NCBI GenBank assembly: GCA_003220495.1
Contig: QHSP01000050.1
Location: 19,756 to 83,755 of the forward strand
Reading direction: 5' to 3'
Origin: Candidatus Rokuibacteriota bacterium
GTDB lineage: Bacteria; Methylomirabilota; Methylomirabilia; Rokubacteriales; CSP1-6
DNA: 64,000 bases
Numbering within the stretch: the first letter of the stretch is position 1; each line of letters opens with the position of its first letter. Positions 47,634 through 57,083 of this stretch are shown here, piece after piece. Position numbers and translations under genes: made by a program. The notes below the pieces were generated by a model. It was not told where the DNA came from. It did no database searches and was given only the letters and a program-made list of their open reading frames with translations.

Positions 47634-49232
47634 ATGCCCACGATTGGCTATTCGCATCGCCCCGTCGCGCTCGGACGGCGGGGCATGGTTGCCTCGGCAC
47701 ACTCCTACGCCACCGTCGCCGGCCTCGACGTGCTGAGGGCCGGCGGCACCGCGGCCGACGCCGCCGTCGCGGTGAACGCCGTGCTCGGGGTGACTCAGCC
47801 CGAGAACTGCGGCGTGGGCGGCGACATTTTCTGTCTCTACTACGAGGCCGCGACGGGCCGCATCCATTACCTCAACGGGGCCGGCCGTTCGGGCTCGCGC
47901 GCGAGCCTCGAGGAGCTGCGCCGGCGAGGGATGGACCGTCTCCCGGTCACGGGTCCGGCGACGGTCAGCGTTCCCGGTTGCGTGCGCGGCTGGGCGATGT
48001 TGCTCGAGCGATTCGGCACGCGGCCGCTCGCCGAGCTGCTCCAGCCCGCGATCCACTGGGCCTCCCGCGGGTATCCGACGGGATCGCTCCTGAGTCAGAC
48101 GATCCGCGAGACCATCCCGGTTCACACGGATCCGGAGTGGCGGCGCATCTTCGCTCCGGGCGGCCGAAACCCGGCGTTCGGAGAGCTCCTGGTCCAGGCC
48201 GATCTCGGTCGTACGCTCTCGGACCTGGCCGCCGAGGGTCCCGACCTCTTCTATCGGGGTCGAGTCGGCCAGGCGATCGCCCGGCGGATGGAAGCCGACG
48301 GCTTTCTCACAGCCGACGATCTGGCTCGCCACACCGGCGAGTGGGATCAGCCGATCTCGACGACGTACCGCGGCCTGACCATCTACGAGACGCCGCCGCC
48401 GACGCAGGGTCTCGTGGCACTTCTCGGGCTCAACATCCTCGAAGGTCTGCCGCTCGCCGACCATCCGCCGCATTCGGTCGAGCACCTGCACATGCTCGTC
48501 GAGGTGTGCAAGCTCGCGTACGCCGACCGCGATCGGTGGATCGGCGACCCGGCGCAGGCGAAGGTGCCGGTGGCCGGGCTCCTGTCCAAGCCCTACGCGG
48601 CCAAGCGGCGAGCCGACTTCGATCCGTCGAAGGCGCAGGCCCACGCCTTCGGCGACCCGGGCGGCGACACCACGGGTTTCGTCGTGGCCGACGAGCGCGG
48701 TAACCTGATCAGTGTGATCCAGAGCTTGTTCAACGCCTTTGGCTCCGGGGTGGTGGCGCCCGGGACGGGTGTGGTGCTCCAGAACCGTGGGCGCCACTTC
48801 AGCACGGATCCGTCGCATCCGGCCGCGCTCGTGCCGGGCAAGCGCCCCTTCCATACCCTGATGGCGTGCATCGCGACCCGTGACGAGCGCCCGGTTCTGG
48901 GCTTCGCGACGATGGGCGGCAACGGACAGGCGATGTTCCATCTGCAGGTGCTCACGAATCTCTACGACTACGGCATGGACATCCAGGAGGCGATCGAGCG
49001 GCCGCGCTTCCTCATGGGCGCGTTCCTGCCGGGAGATTCGGACGACATGACGCACGTGGAGGCGCGCGTGCCCGCCGAGATTCTCGCCGGTCTCGTCGCC
49101 ATGGGCCATCGCGTCAAGGCCGCCCCGGAGCTCTTCTGGCGATGCGGTCACGCACACGGGATCGTTCTCCGCGACGGCACGTTGCTGGGAGGCGCCGACC
49201 CGCGCGGCGACGGCGTCGCTCTGGGGTTCTAG
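47634..49232 (+). CDS. Gamma-glutamyltransferase family protein
   Basis: 532 residues, Ntn-hydrolase precursor expected to cleave itself into two chains before the Thr in GGDTTGFVVADERGNLISV. Other family blocks: GTAADAAVAVNAVLGVTQPE, GVGGDIFCLYYE, GNGQAMFHLQVLTNLYDYGM. No signal peptide, so it is probably cytosolic, and the substrate could be glutathione-like or another gamma-glutamyl or amide compound. It lies four bases after the HypE-like gene. Confidence 0.88.
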   Translation: MPTIGYSHRPVALGRRGMVASAHSYATVAGLDVLRAGGTAADAAVAVNAVLGVTQPENCGVGGDIFCLYYEAATGRIHYLNGAGRSGSRASLEELRRRGMDRLPVTGPATVSVPGCVRGWAMLLERFGTRPLAELLQPAIHWASRGYPTGSLLSQTIRETIPVHTDPEWRRIFAPGGRNPAFGELLVQADLGRTLSDLAAEGPDLFYRGRVGQAIARRMEADGFLTADDLARHTGEWDQPISTTYRGLTIYETPPPTQGLVALLGLNILEGLPLADHPPHSVEHLHMLVEVCKLAYADRDRWIGDPAQAKVPVAGLLSKPYAAKRRADFDPSKAQAHAFGDPGGDTTGFVVADERGNLISVIQSLFNAFGSGVVAPGTGVVLQNRGRHFSTDPSHPAALVPGKRPFHTLMACIATRDERPVLGFATMGGNGQAMFHLQVLTNLYDYGMDIQEAIERPRFLMGAFLPGDSDDMTHVEARVPAEILAGLVAMGHRVKAAPELFWRCGHAHGIVLRDGTLLGGADPRGDGVALGF

Positions 49233-49234
49233 CG

Positions 49235-49729
49235 ATGCGATGCGTCGTCTGGGCGCTGGGGCTCGTCGTTCTGCTCGCGGCGCCGACGGCTGCGGCGGAT
49301 TGGGGTCAGATCAAGCCCGCGGTGACCACGCAGGCCGATGTCCGTGCGCGATACGGCGCGCCCACCCGTGAGACGGCGCAGAAGATCGAAGGCTACGACT
49401 CTCTGCAGTGGGCCTACGAGGGCTCGCAAGCGCCCGCCGGGATCGCGAAGATGATCGTCGACTTCGGCCTGCTCACGCCCTCGGGCTACAAGAAGGAGGT
49501 CGTGCGCACGTTCAGGCTCGAGCCGAAGCACGACATCTTCAACCGGAAGCTCGTGGTGGACGGCTGGGGGCCGCCGTCGCGCGTGGGCAAGGAGGGTGAC
49601 CTGGAGTTCTTCCTCTACGAGGAGGGGCTGCTGGTCTACTTCGGCCCGGACGAGAAAGACGTGACCGTGATGATCTTCACCCGGCCCCAGAAGCTACCGC
49701 CCGCCGCGGGACCGCTGCCTCAGCGGTGA
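49235..49729 (+). CDS. Small secreted protein of unknown function
   Basis: 164 residues from ATG 49235. Signal peptide about 1-21 (CVVWALGLVVLLAAPTAAA). The mature part has WGQIKPAVTTQADVRARYGA, reminiscent of SmpA/BamE-like small periplasmic domains (a 'tether, then RYGxP' pattern), and a C-terminal FFLYEEGLLVYFGPDEKDV. Stops 10 bases inside the convergent glgE gene. A BamE-like fold is inference. Confidence 0.6.
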   Translation: MRCVVWALGLVVLLAAPTAAADWGQIKPAVTTQADVRARYGAPTRETAQKIEGYDSLQWAYEGSQAPAGIAKMIVDFGLLTPSGYKKEVVRTFRLEPKHDIFNRKLVVDGWGPPSRVGKEGDLEFFLYEEGLLVYFGPDEKDVTVMIFTRPQKLPPAAGPLPQR

Positions 49730-51681
49730 AGGACAAAGACCTGCGCGGGCTCGACGTGCGGGTGTAGCTCGACGTAGTTCCGCGCGCCGCGCCAGTCGTA
49801 CCACCGATCACCGATCAGCTCGTGCACGCGGTAGCTCTGCGACGCGCCGATCCCGAGCTCGGCGATCGGCACGTCGACCGGACTGGCGTGCGTCGCGAAC
49901 GGGTCGAGGTTGACGGCCACGAAGACGAGGTTGTCTCGCTCTGGTGTCACCTTGCCGTAGAAGAGGATGTTCGGGTTGTCCGCGCCGTAGAACCGGAGAT
50001 TCGTGTAGAAGTGCAGCGCTCGGTTCTCCCGCCGGATCCGGTTGATCCGCGTCACGTAGTCCACGAGGTTGCCGGGCGCGTCCCACTCCCGCGCCTTGTA
50101 CTCGTACTTCTCGGAGTTCAGATACTCCTCCGATCCGGGCTCGCGCGGGACGTTCTCGCAGAGCTCGTAGCCGGAGTAGATCCCGTACAGGGACGAGAGC
50201 GTGGCGGCGAGGACGAGCCGCGTCTTGAAGGCGGGCCGGCCGCCGCGCTGCAGGCTCTCGTGCAGGATGTCGGGGGTGTTCGGCCAGAGATTGCCGCGGA
50301 AGTATTCCGCCACCGGCGGCGTGGTGATCTCCGTGAGGTAGTCGATCAGCTCCTGCTTCGTATTCCGCCACGTGAAGTACGTGTAGGACTGGGTGAAGCC
50401 CGACTTGGCGAGCACCTTCATCATCTTGGGGCGCGTGAACGCCTCGGCCAGGAAGACGACCTCGGGATGCGCGTCCTTGACGGAGCGGATCAGCCACTCC
50501 CAGAACTTCACCGGCTTCGTGTGCGGATTGTCGACGCGAAACGTGCTGACGCCGTGGCCGATCCAGAACTCGAGGATCCGCCGCATCTCCTCCCAGAGCG
50601 CCTGCGCCTGCTCGCCCTGGAAGTTCAGCGGATAGATGTCCTGGTACTTCTTCGGCGGGTTCTCGGCGTACTTGATCGTGCCGTCGGGCCGGTGGAAGAA
50701 CCACTCCGGGTGCTCCCGGACCCAGGGATGATCCGGCGAGCACTGGATCGCGAAGTCGAGCGCGACGTCGAGCCCGAGCCGCCGCGCCGCCTCGACGAAC
50801 CGGTCGAAGTCCTCGAGCGTCCCGAGATCGGGATGAACGGAGGTGTAGCCTCCATCGGTGCTGCCGATGGCCCACGGGCTTCCCGGATCGCCGGGCGCGG
50901 CGACCAGCGCATTGTTGCGTCCCTTGCGGTGCGCGTGCCCAATCGGGTGGATCGGCGGCAGGTAGACGGTGTCGAAGCCCATCGCCGCGGCGCGGGCCAG
51001 CTGCGCCTCGGCCTCCTTGAACGTGGCGCTCCGATCGGCCGCCGTTCCCGAGCGCGGAAAGAACTCGTACCAGGCCGCGAACCGCGCGCGCTCCGGGTCG
51101 ACGATCACCTCGAGCTCACGCTCGGCCCACGTCGCCTCTGCTCGATCGAGATGACGGGCCATCAGCGCCGCCAGCGCCGGGTCGGCGGCGACCGCCACGG
51201 CCTCCGCCGCCGCCGGCGCTCGCTCGATCCGATCGGCGTAGGCGCTGAGCGCTGTGCGATCGCCGGGCGTGTTGGCGCGCGAGGCCGCGCCGCGGATCAG
51301 CGCCAGCCCTTCCCCGAGCGCGCCCGCGAGGTCCTGGCCGCCGGCGTGGCGCTTTTCCAGGTCGGCGGCCCACGAGAGGAACGGCTCGGGGAGCGCCTCG
51401 ACCGTATACCGGTAGCGTCCGGTCGTGGCGAGCGTGAATGCGCCGGCCCAGCGATCGTTGTCGACGTGGCGCATCGGCGTCTCGCGCCACACCCGGTCGC
51501 CGTCACGGCGGTAACGCAGGTGAGCCACCAGCACCTCGTGGCCGTCCTTGAAGATGTCGGCGGAGACCTCGAGGACCGCGCCCACCTCGCGCTTGACGGG
51601 ATAGCGTCCGCAGTCCACGGCGGGCTCGACGCTTTCGATGACGACGGTGCGTCGGGGCGCGTCGATCGACCGAGCGCTCAC
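49720..51681 (-). CDS. glgE: Alpha-1,4-glucan:maltose-1-phosphate maltosyltransferase
   Basis: 653 residues from GTG 51681 (TTG 51717 would add 12). N-terminal domain with VDCGRYPVKREVG, then a GH13_3 barrel. Hallmarks: GFDTVYLPPIHPIGHAHRKG, RNNALVAAPGDPGSPWAIGS, nucleophile Asp in STFRVDNPHTKPVKF, acid Glu in VVFLAEAFTRP. It extends alpha-1,4-glucan from maltose-1-phosphate. GlgC, two GH57 proteins and TreZ follow, so this is a glycogen/trehalose locus. No TreS, Pep2 or GlgM is visible here. Confidence 0.95.
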   Translation of the reverse strand: MSARSIDAPRRTVVIESVEPAVDCGRYPVKREVGAVLEVSADIFKDGHEVLVAHLRYRRDGDRVWRETPMRHVDNDRWAGAFTLATTGRYRYTVEALPEPFLSWAADLEKRHAGGQDLAGALGEGLALIRGAASRANTPGDRTALSAYADRIERAPAAAEAVAVAADPALAALMARHLDRAEATWAERELEVIVDPERARFAAWYEFFPRSGTAADRSATFKEAEAQLARAAAMGFDTVYLPPIHPIGHAHRKGRNNALVAAPGDPGSPWAIGSTDGGYTSVHPDLGTLEDFDRFVEAARRLGLDVALDFAIQCSPDHPWVREHPEWFFHRPDGTIKYAENPPKKYQDIYPLNFQGEQAQALWEEMRRILEFWIGHGVSTFRVDNPHTKPVKFWEWLIRSVKDAHPEVVFLAEAFTRPKMMKVLAKSGFTQSYTYFTWRNTKQELIDYLTEITTPPVAEYFRGNLWPNTPDILHESLQRGGRPAFKTRLVLAATLSSLYGIYSGYELCENVPREPGSEEYLNSEKYEYKAREWDAPGNLVDYVTRINRIRRENRALHFYTNLRFYGADNPNILFYGKVTPERDNLVFVAVNLDPFATHASPVDVPIAELGIGASQSYRVHELIGDRWYDWRGARNYVELHPHVEPAQVFVLHR

Positions 51682-51741
51682 GACCCGCCCACGCGGCCCG
51701 GCCCGCTCACGCGGCAAGACCCCCCACGCGGCCCGGCTCGC

Positions 51742-54120
51742 TCACACGGCCAGGCTGAAGCCGAGCGCGTTCGCGAGCTGCAAGAGGTTGCCTCGCGCGT
51801 CGGGCCGCTCGCTCCAGATCTGGAAGAATCGATTCTGGGTCGCCCAGTGGCCGTACCGGATGCCCAGGCGCCGCGCCCCCTCGATGAGGGCGGTCGCCTG
51901 CGCGATACGCTCGCGCGAGGGCGACTCGGCCACCAGGGCGAGCACGCGGGCCACCACGCCTTGCATGACGAAGCGCTGCGGCATCAGGTCGAGGGTCAGG
52001 CCGAGCGTCTTCGCCTCGTCGACGAGGCCGATGACGCGGTCGGGTATTGCGATGAGGTCCGGGACCGACAGGAGCTCGAGGCTCACCTGCTGCTCGAGCA
52101 CGTGGCGCGCGATGATCGCGAGAGCCTCGGGGATCGGCGCGTCGGCGTCGCGCAGATAGTGAACGAGCTTGCGGTTCTCCTCCCAGATCTTCCGGTACGT
52201 CTCCTCGTGACGCTCGAGCGTCGCCCGGATGACGTTGGCCAGGGCCCGGCGGCGCTCGTCGAGGAACAGATGGCTCAAGGACGAGAGCCCGCCGGGGAAA
52301 TACTCGTCGAGCCCACGAACCAGGTCGGCGACGCTCTGTCGCGCGAACCGGGCGAGCAGGTCGATCTTCAGCGCGCCGTACGTCGCCTGATCGTCCCAGG
52401 TGCGGACGCCGCACGAGAAGTCGTGGCCGCCGAAATGGGCGAGCGCGTACACCATCTCGCGCGTCTCGCCGGTCGTCTCCGAGCACACGCGCACGTGCGC
52501 GACGGCGAGGGTCGTGCCGTCGGCCGTTTCCCGGGCCTCGTCGAGCCGCTCGACCCGGTAGGCGTGGACGCGCGCGTCCGCGGGGTACTCGTCGAGGACC
52601 CCGGTGATCGCGTAGTGCGTCACGACCCGGCTCAGGTTGACCGCGGTCGGGCGGATCAGGCGCCGGTAGACCTCGGCGCCGTCGCGCATCTCGCGCACGT
52701 TGCTCGGCGCCGCGCCGAGCCGCCGGACGAAGTCGTCCTCGAGCCGTCCGCCGCCGAGGTCGTTCAGGTACTGCAGCGCCATCGCCGCGTAGCGGAGGAT
52801 CTGCACGGGCTCGATCGCCGAGATCTCGTCGAAGAACCACCCGCACGAGGTGTACATGAGGAGCCGGTTGCGCTCGAGCTCGAGGAGCTTGCGGGCTTCG
52901 ACGCGTGCCGCCGGATCGAGCACGCCTCGGGCATGCGCGGCGAAGAACGCGTTGAGCCGCTCAGGGCTCCGATCGAGGAGCAGCGCGGGGTAGTCGTCGC
53001 GGGCCGCCCACGGGTCCTTGAGGTGCGCGGAGGCGCGCGCCTCGAAGTAAGGGTCGATCTGATCGCGGAGCCAGTCGAGGGCGTCGCGAAGCGGCGCCCG
53101 CCAGCGCTGGTGCCAGTCGCCGCGCGTGCGGCAGCCGCAATCGGAGCGCCAGCGCTCGATGCCGTGGGCGCAGCTCCACGAGGTCTGCTCGCGGATCGCG
53201 ACCTCGTGCGTGGGCGGGTTGGCCGCCAGGAACGCGCCGTAGTTCGTGAGGGTCGCCGTCCCGTCGGCTTCGATCTGCTGGACCGCGGCGGCCAGCGCCA
53301 TCTCGCCGAAGCGGCTGTGATGGCCGTAGGTCTCGCCGTCCGTCGCGCAGTGCACGAGCTGCGGCCAGGTGCGCGCGTCGGAGAAGGCGGCGTTGAGCCA
53401 CGCCACGAGGTTCTCGGCGCGCTCCAGCAACCGCTCGAACGCGATCGCGCGCGAGATGGGTCCGTCGTAGAAAAAGAGCGCCAGGCTGAGCCCGTGCGGT
53501 CCGCGCCAGAGATAGGGACGGCTCGGGTCGATCCCGCCGCCCACATCCTCCCAGGCCTCGGTCTCGAGGGGCCGCACGCGGAGCGCCTGGTGGGGCGCCA
53601 GGATCGTGTACTTCACGCCGGCCTCGGCGAGCACCTCGAGCGACTCTCCGTCCACCGCCGTCTCCGGAAGCCAGAGCCCCTCGGGCTCGCGCCCGAACCG
53701 CTTGCGAAAGTCCTCGATTCCCCAGCGCACCTGCGTGACCTTGTCGCGGCGCGTGGCGAGCGGCATGATCATGTGGTTGAAGACCTGGGCGCACGCGTTG
53801 CCGTGGCCCCGAGCCGCGACGCTCGCGCGGTCGGCCTCGATGATCTTCGCGTACACGTCCGGCCGGTGGCGCTCGAGCCAGGCGAAGAGCGTCGGCCCGA
53901 TGTTGAACGAGATCTTCTCGAAGTTGTTGACGATGTCGAGCACGCGGTTTTTGTCGTCCACCCGCCGGGCCGCCGTGTTCGGCGCGTAGCACTCGGCCGT
54001 GACGCGCTCGTTCCAGTCGTGGAACGGCGCCGCCGAGTCCTGCACCTCGACCGACTCGAGCCAGGGATTCTCCCGCGGCGGCTGGTAGAAGTGGCCGTGG
54101 ATGACGATCGCGCGGTTCAA
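51742..54120 (-). CDS. GH57 protein with DUF3536
   Basis: 792 residues. The N-terminal GH57 polysaccharide-hydrolase domain (HGHFYQPPRENPWLE, RGHGNACAQVFNHMIMPLAT, GLWLPETAVDGESLEVLAE with the likely nucleophile Glu, CATDGETYGHHSRFGE with the Asp) is followed by a DUF3536 region. The start is TTG 54120, overlapping the glgC stop (TTGA). Upstream open frame to 55476 lies inside glgC and is rejected. Probably acts on alpha-glucan; activity unproven. Confidence 0.88.
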   Translation of the reverse strand: MNRAIVIHGHFYQPPRENPWLESVEVQDSAAPFHDWNERVTAECYAPNTAARRVDDKNRVLDIVNNFEKISFNIGPTLFAWLERHRPDVYAKIIEADRASVAARGHGNACAQVFNHMIMPLATRRDKVTQVRWGIEDFRKRFGREPEGLWLPETAVDGESLEVLAEAGVKYTILAPHQALRVRPLETEAWEDVGGGIDPSRPYLWRGPHGLSLALFFYDGPISRAIAFERLLERAENLVAWLNAAFSDARTWPQLVHCATDGETYGHHSRFGEMALAAAVQQIEADGTATLTNYGAFLAANPPTHEVAIREQTSWSCAHGIERWRSDCGCRTRGDWHQRWRAPLRDALDWLRDQIDPYFEARASAHLKDPWAARDDYPALLLDRSPERLNAFFAAHARGVLDPAARVEARKLLELERNRLLMYTSCGWFFDEISAIEPVQILRYAAMALQYLNDLGGGRLEDDFVRRLGAAPSNVREMRDGAEVYRRLIRPTAVNLSRVVTHYAITGVLDEYPADARVHAYRVERLDEARETADGTTLAVAHVRVCSETTGETREMVYALAHFGGHDFSCGVRTWDDQATYGALKIDLLARFARQSVADLVRGLDEYFPGGLSSLSHLFLDERRRALANVIRATLERHEETYRKIWEENRKLVHYLRDADAPIPEALAIIARHVLEQQVSLELLSVPDLIAIPDRVIGLVDEAKTLGLTLDLMPQRFVMQGVVARVLALVAESPSRERIAQATALIEGARRLGIRYGHWATQNRFFQIWSERPDARGNLLQLANALGFSLAV

Positions 54121-55358
54121 AATTCTTCGATCCCGCGCAGGAACTCGCGGCGCCCCCCGCGGGGCACCACCACTAGGCCGGAGGCGTCGACGTGGTAGGT
54201 GCGGCGGTCTGCGGCCGGGTCGTGGCCGATCTCCGCGCCGGCCGGAATGATGTTGAACCGGTCGATGACGGCGCGGCGCAGGTGAGCGCCCTTGCCGACA
54301 GTGGTGTGGTCCATGACGATCGAGTCTTCGATCACCGCGCCCTCGTTGACCCACACCGACCGGCCCAGGATCGAGTTGCGGATGGTCGCGCGCTTGACCA
54401 GCGACGACTCGCCGATCTGCGCGTTGTCGACGTCGCCGCCGATGAACCGAGCGGCCGGGCCGGCGTGATGCTCGCTCCTGATCGGCCAGAGCCGGTTGTC
54501 GAGGTCGAAGCGGGGCAACTCGCCCAGGAGATCCATGTGGGCCTCCCAGTACGAGGCGATCGAGCCGACGTCGCGCCAGTACGCCTGTTCCTCGTACGGC
54601 TTCACCCCGGGCACCTCGTTCTTCTGGAAGTCGTACGCGAAGACGCGGCCGGCGGGCACGAGCTCGGGGATGATCGAGTGGCCGAAGTCGTGGTCGGTGG
54701 AGCGCCGCGCGTCGGCCACGAGCGCGTCGACGAGCGGCTGGCGGGAGAAGATGTAGTTCCCCATCGACACGAGCGCGCGCTCGGGGTCGCCCGGCAGCGG
54801 CGCCGGATGGGCGGGCTTCTCGTCGAACTGGACGACCCGGCCGAGCCGATCCACGGCGAGCACGCCGAACTGCCGCGCGTCGGCCAGCGGCACCGGCCGG
54901 GCCGCGATGGTCACATCGGCGTCCGATTCCTGATGGAACGCGAGCATCTGGTTCACGTCCATCCGGTAGACGTGGTCGGAGCCGAAGACGGCGACGACGT
55001 CGGCGTTGAAGTCGTCGATCAGGTTCAGGTTCTGGAGGACCGCGTCGGCCGTCCCGCGGTACCAGGCGGCGCCGACCCGCATCTGCGGCGGCACGACGGT
55101 CACGAAGAAGTCCGGCAGCATCCCGCTCGTCCGCCAGGCCAGGCGCAGATGCTCGATCAGCGACTGCGCCTTGTACTGCACGAGGACGTAGAGCGACGGC
55201 ATGTCCGAATTCATGAAGTTCGAGAGCACGAAATCGATCAGGCGATGACGCCCCCCGAAGGGGACCGCCGACTTCGAGCGCTCCCGCGTCAACGGCTGCA
55301 GGCGATCGCCCCGACCGCCGGCCATGACCATCGCGAGCAGACGGGCCCGCCGCGGCAT
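54117..55358 (-). CDS. glgC: Glucose-1-phosphate adenylyltransferase
   Basis: 413 residues. Makes ADP-glucose, the donor for glycogen and for GlgM-type maltose-1-phosphate synthesis. Nucleotide-binding GGRGDRLQPLTRERSKSAVP, FGGRHRLIDFVLSNFMNSDM, and the C-terminal left-handed beta helix (about 295-400; repeats such as NAQIGESSLVKRATIRNSIL). ATG 55358, ending within the start of the GH57/DUF3536 gene. Confidence 0.95.
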   Translation of the reverse strand: MPRRARLLAMVMAGGRGDRLQPLTRERSKSAVPFGGRHRLIDFVLSNFMNSDMPSLYVLVQYKAQSLIEHLRLAWRTSGMLPDFFVTVVPPQMRVGAAWYRGTADAVLQNLNLIDDFNADVVAVFGSDHVYRMDVNQMLAFHQESDADVTIAARPVPLADARQFGVLAVDRLGRVVQFDEKPAHPAPLPGDPERALVSMGNYIFSRQPLVDALVADARRSTDHDFGHSIIPELVPAGRVFAYDFQKNEVPGVKPYEEQAYWRDVGSIASYWEAHMDLLGELPRFDLDNRLWPIRSEHHAGPAARFIGGDVDNAQIGESSLVKRATIRNSILGRSVWVNEGAVIEDSIVMDHTTVGKGAHLRRAVIDRFNIIPAGAEIGHDPAADRRTYHVDASGLVVVPRGGRREFLRGIEEF

Positions 55359-55363
55359 CCGAG

Positions 55364-57064
55364 CTAGCCCGCCGTCGGTGCCCCGAGACCCCAGGTGGGG
55401 TTGAGGTCCGGGAAGCAGAAGTCGTCGCGCTCGAGTCGCCCGAGCGTGTGCGCGGCGTCGGACGAGAGCGTGTCACCCGCCTCCAGCGCGCGCGCCATCT
55501 CGCAGAGCCGTTTGAACTCGGCGTAGTGCTCGGCCACCCGCCGCTCGGCGTAGTCGGAGGCCGTGCCGGTCGTGATCAGGAACTGCCAGTCGGAGGACTG
55601 GAGCAGCAAGAGCTCTCGTGTCGCCTGGGCGAGCACGCGCTGGAGATCGGGACGCCCGTCACGGGCGAGTCGCGTGAGATGCCCGACCCAGTCGGCCTCG
55701 GCGCTGTAGACGCGATCCCACGTCCACTCGGTGCTCCGGTTGAGCCACACGCGGTGGTCGCCGCCTTCGCCCCACGAGCCTTCCGGGAGCGACACGGTCG
55801 TGCGCGCCGGCACCGACTCGAGCGCCTCGCCGAGCGTCATGCGCGAGACCTCCCGGCGCGCCATCTCGCGCGCGACGTGCTCGAGCCACAATGGACCCTC
55901 GAACCACCAGTGACCGAAGAGCTCCGCGTCGTAGGGCGAGCAGACGAGGGACGGTCCCTTGCCAGCCCGCGCCAGGGTGTCCAGCACCAGGTCGACGAAG
56001 TGGGCAGCCTGGAGGCCGACCTTCTGGGCCGCAGCGTCCGGGTCGTAGACCGCCTTGGTGCCGAGGTCACCCTGGTTGTCGGTGATTCGCCAGAACCGCA
56101 ATCCACCCGGAAAGTGCTTCTTGTGGAACTCCAGATAGGTGTAGTCGCCAGGGTAGCCGTGCTCGCGGCTCCATACCTGGAGCGTGGTCCGGGGGTCCCG
56201 GAAGAAGGCGACGGCCTGGCCATGGCCACCCCGCGAGGCGACCTTATAAGGAAGGTAGGGCGACCGCGCCTGGCCTGTAGGCACCGCCGGGGCCGGCTCG
56301 CTCTTGACCTCCCCTTTGAGGGGAAGAAACTCGCGGTAGAGGAAGAGCGGCTGGCTGGCCGAGACCAGATGGGCATCGGCGACGAAGTACTCGAGCGAGT
56401 GCGCCGCCAGCATTTCCTCGATTCCAGGCCGGACGCGGCGCTCGCGCCCAGTGTCGGGTCCGGTCGGGGGCGTCCATTCGTACCGAGGGCGGTACGCGCA
56501 CTCCGGCAGCCAGATACCCCGGGGTGGGCGGCCGAAATGCCGGCGGTGGGTCTCGACGGCGGTCCGGAGCTGGAGGTGGATCGATTCGTCCCGCGCCAGC
56601 AGGGGCAGATACCCGTGGGTCGCCGCGCAGGTGATGATCTCCACGTGGCCCGCCCGCTGGAGGTCGGCGAAGGTGCCGGGAATATCCCCCCCGATCCTCC
56701 GGTGCATCTCCCACATCCGCTCGAAGAACTCCTCCCAGAAGTGGGTGAGGCGGACGATCTCCTTCTGGCCGGCGCGCGTGAAGTGCTCCCGCGACTCGGT
56801 GCAGGCGCGCCGGATGTTATCGTGGTAAAAAGATAGTTCCTTCTGAAATTCAGGCGAGGCCAGCTGCTCGGTCAGCACCGGCGACAGGTTGATCGTCCAT
56901 TTGGGCGAGATCCCATCGGCGACCAGGCGGTGAGCCGTCTCGAGCAGCGGCAGGTAGCACTCGAATGCCGCCTCGCAGAGCCAGTCGCTGCCATGGGGCC
57001 AGCGGCCGTGATTGACCACCATCGGAAGATGGGTGTGGAGTACCAAGGCGAATGGTGAGGCCAT
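55364..57064 (-). CDS. GH57 1,4-alpha-glucan branching enzyme (DUF1957)
   Basis: 566 residues from ATG 57064. GH57 barrel: ALVLHTHLPMVVNHGRWPHG, nucleophile Glu in GIWLPECAYRPRYEW, general-acid Asp in SPYDAELFGHWWFEGPLWLE. DUF1957 and a helical C-terminus follow (about 420-550). Adds alpha-1,6 branches to glucan, so GlgE plus this enzyme can build branched glucan. Five bases before glgC. Its start lies only 19 bases from the divergent treZ start. Confidence 0.88.
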   Translation of the reverse strand: MASPFALVLHTHLPMVVNHGRWPHGSDWLCEAAFECYLPLLETAHRLVADGISPKWTINLSPVLTEQLASPEFQKELSFYHDNIRRACTESREHFTRAGQKEIVRLTHFWEEFFERMWEMHRRIGGDIPGTFADLQRAGHVEIITCAATHGYLPLLARDESIHLQLRTAVETHRRHFGRPPRGIWLPECAYRPRYEWTPPTGPDTGRERRVRPGIEEMLAAHSLEYFVADAHLVSASQPLFLYREFLPLKGEVKSEPAPAVPTGQARSPYLPYKVASRGGHGQAVAFFRDPRTTLQVWSREHGYPGDYTYLEFHKKHFPGGLRFWRITDNQGDLGTKAVYDPDAAAQKVGLQAAHFVDLVLDTLARAGKGPSLVCSPYDAELFGHWWFEGPLWLEHVAREMARREVSRMTLGEALESVPARTTVSLPEGSWGEGGDHRVWLNRSTEWTWDRVYSAEADWVGHLTRLARDGRPDLQRVLAQATRELLLLQSSDWQFLITTGTASDYAERRVAEHYAEFKRLCEMARALEAGDTLSSDAAHTLGRLERDDFCFPDLNPTWGLGAPTAG

Positions 57065-57083
57065 GGGGTCTTCATTGGACCGT

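Noticed and set aside
49822..54198. Plus-strand open frame of about 1,458 codons
   Set aside because: It lies antisense to glgE and the GH57/DUF3536 gene, which have clear motifs; long antisense frames are expected at this GC content.
54121..55476. N-terminal extension making the GH57/DUF3536 protein 1,244 residues
   Set aside because: The extra part is glgC read in another frame and is Arg/Gly/Pro low-complexity; the TTG at 54120 overlapping the glgC stop is the real start.
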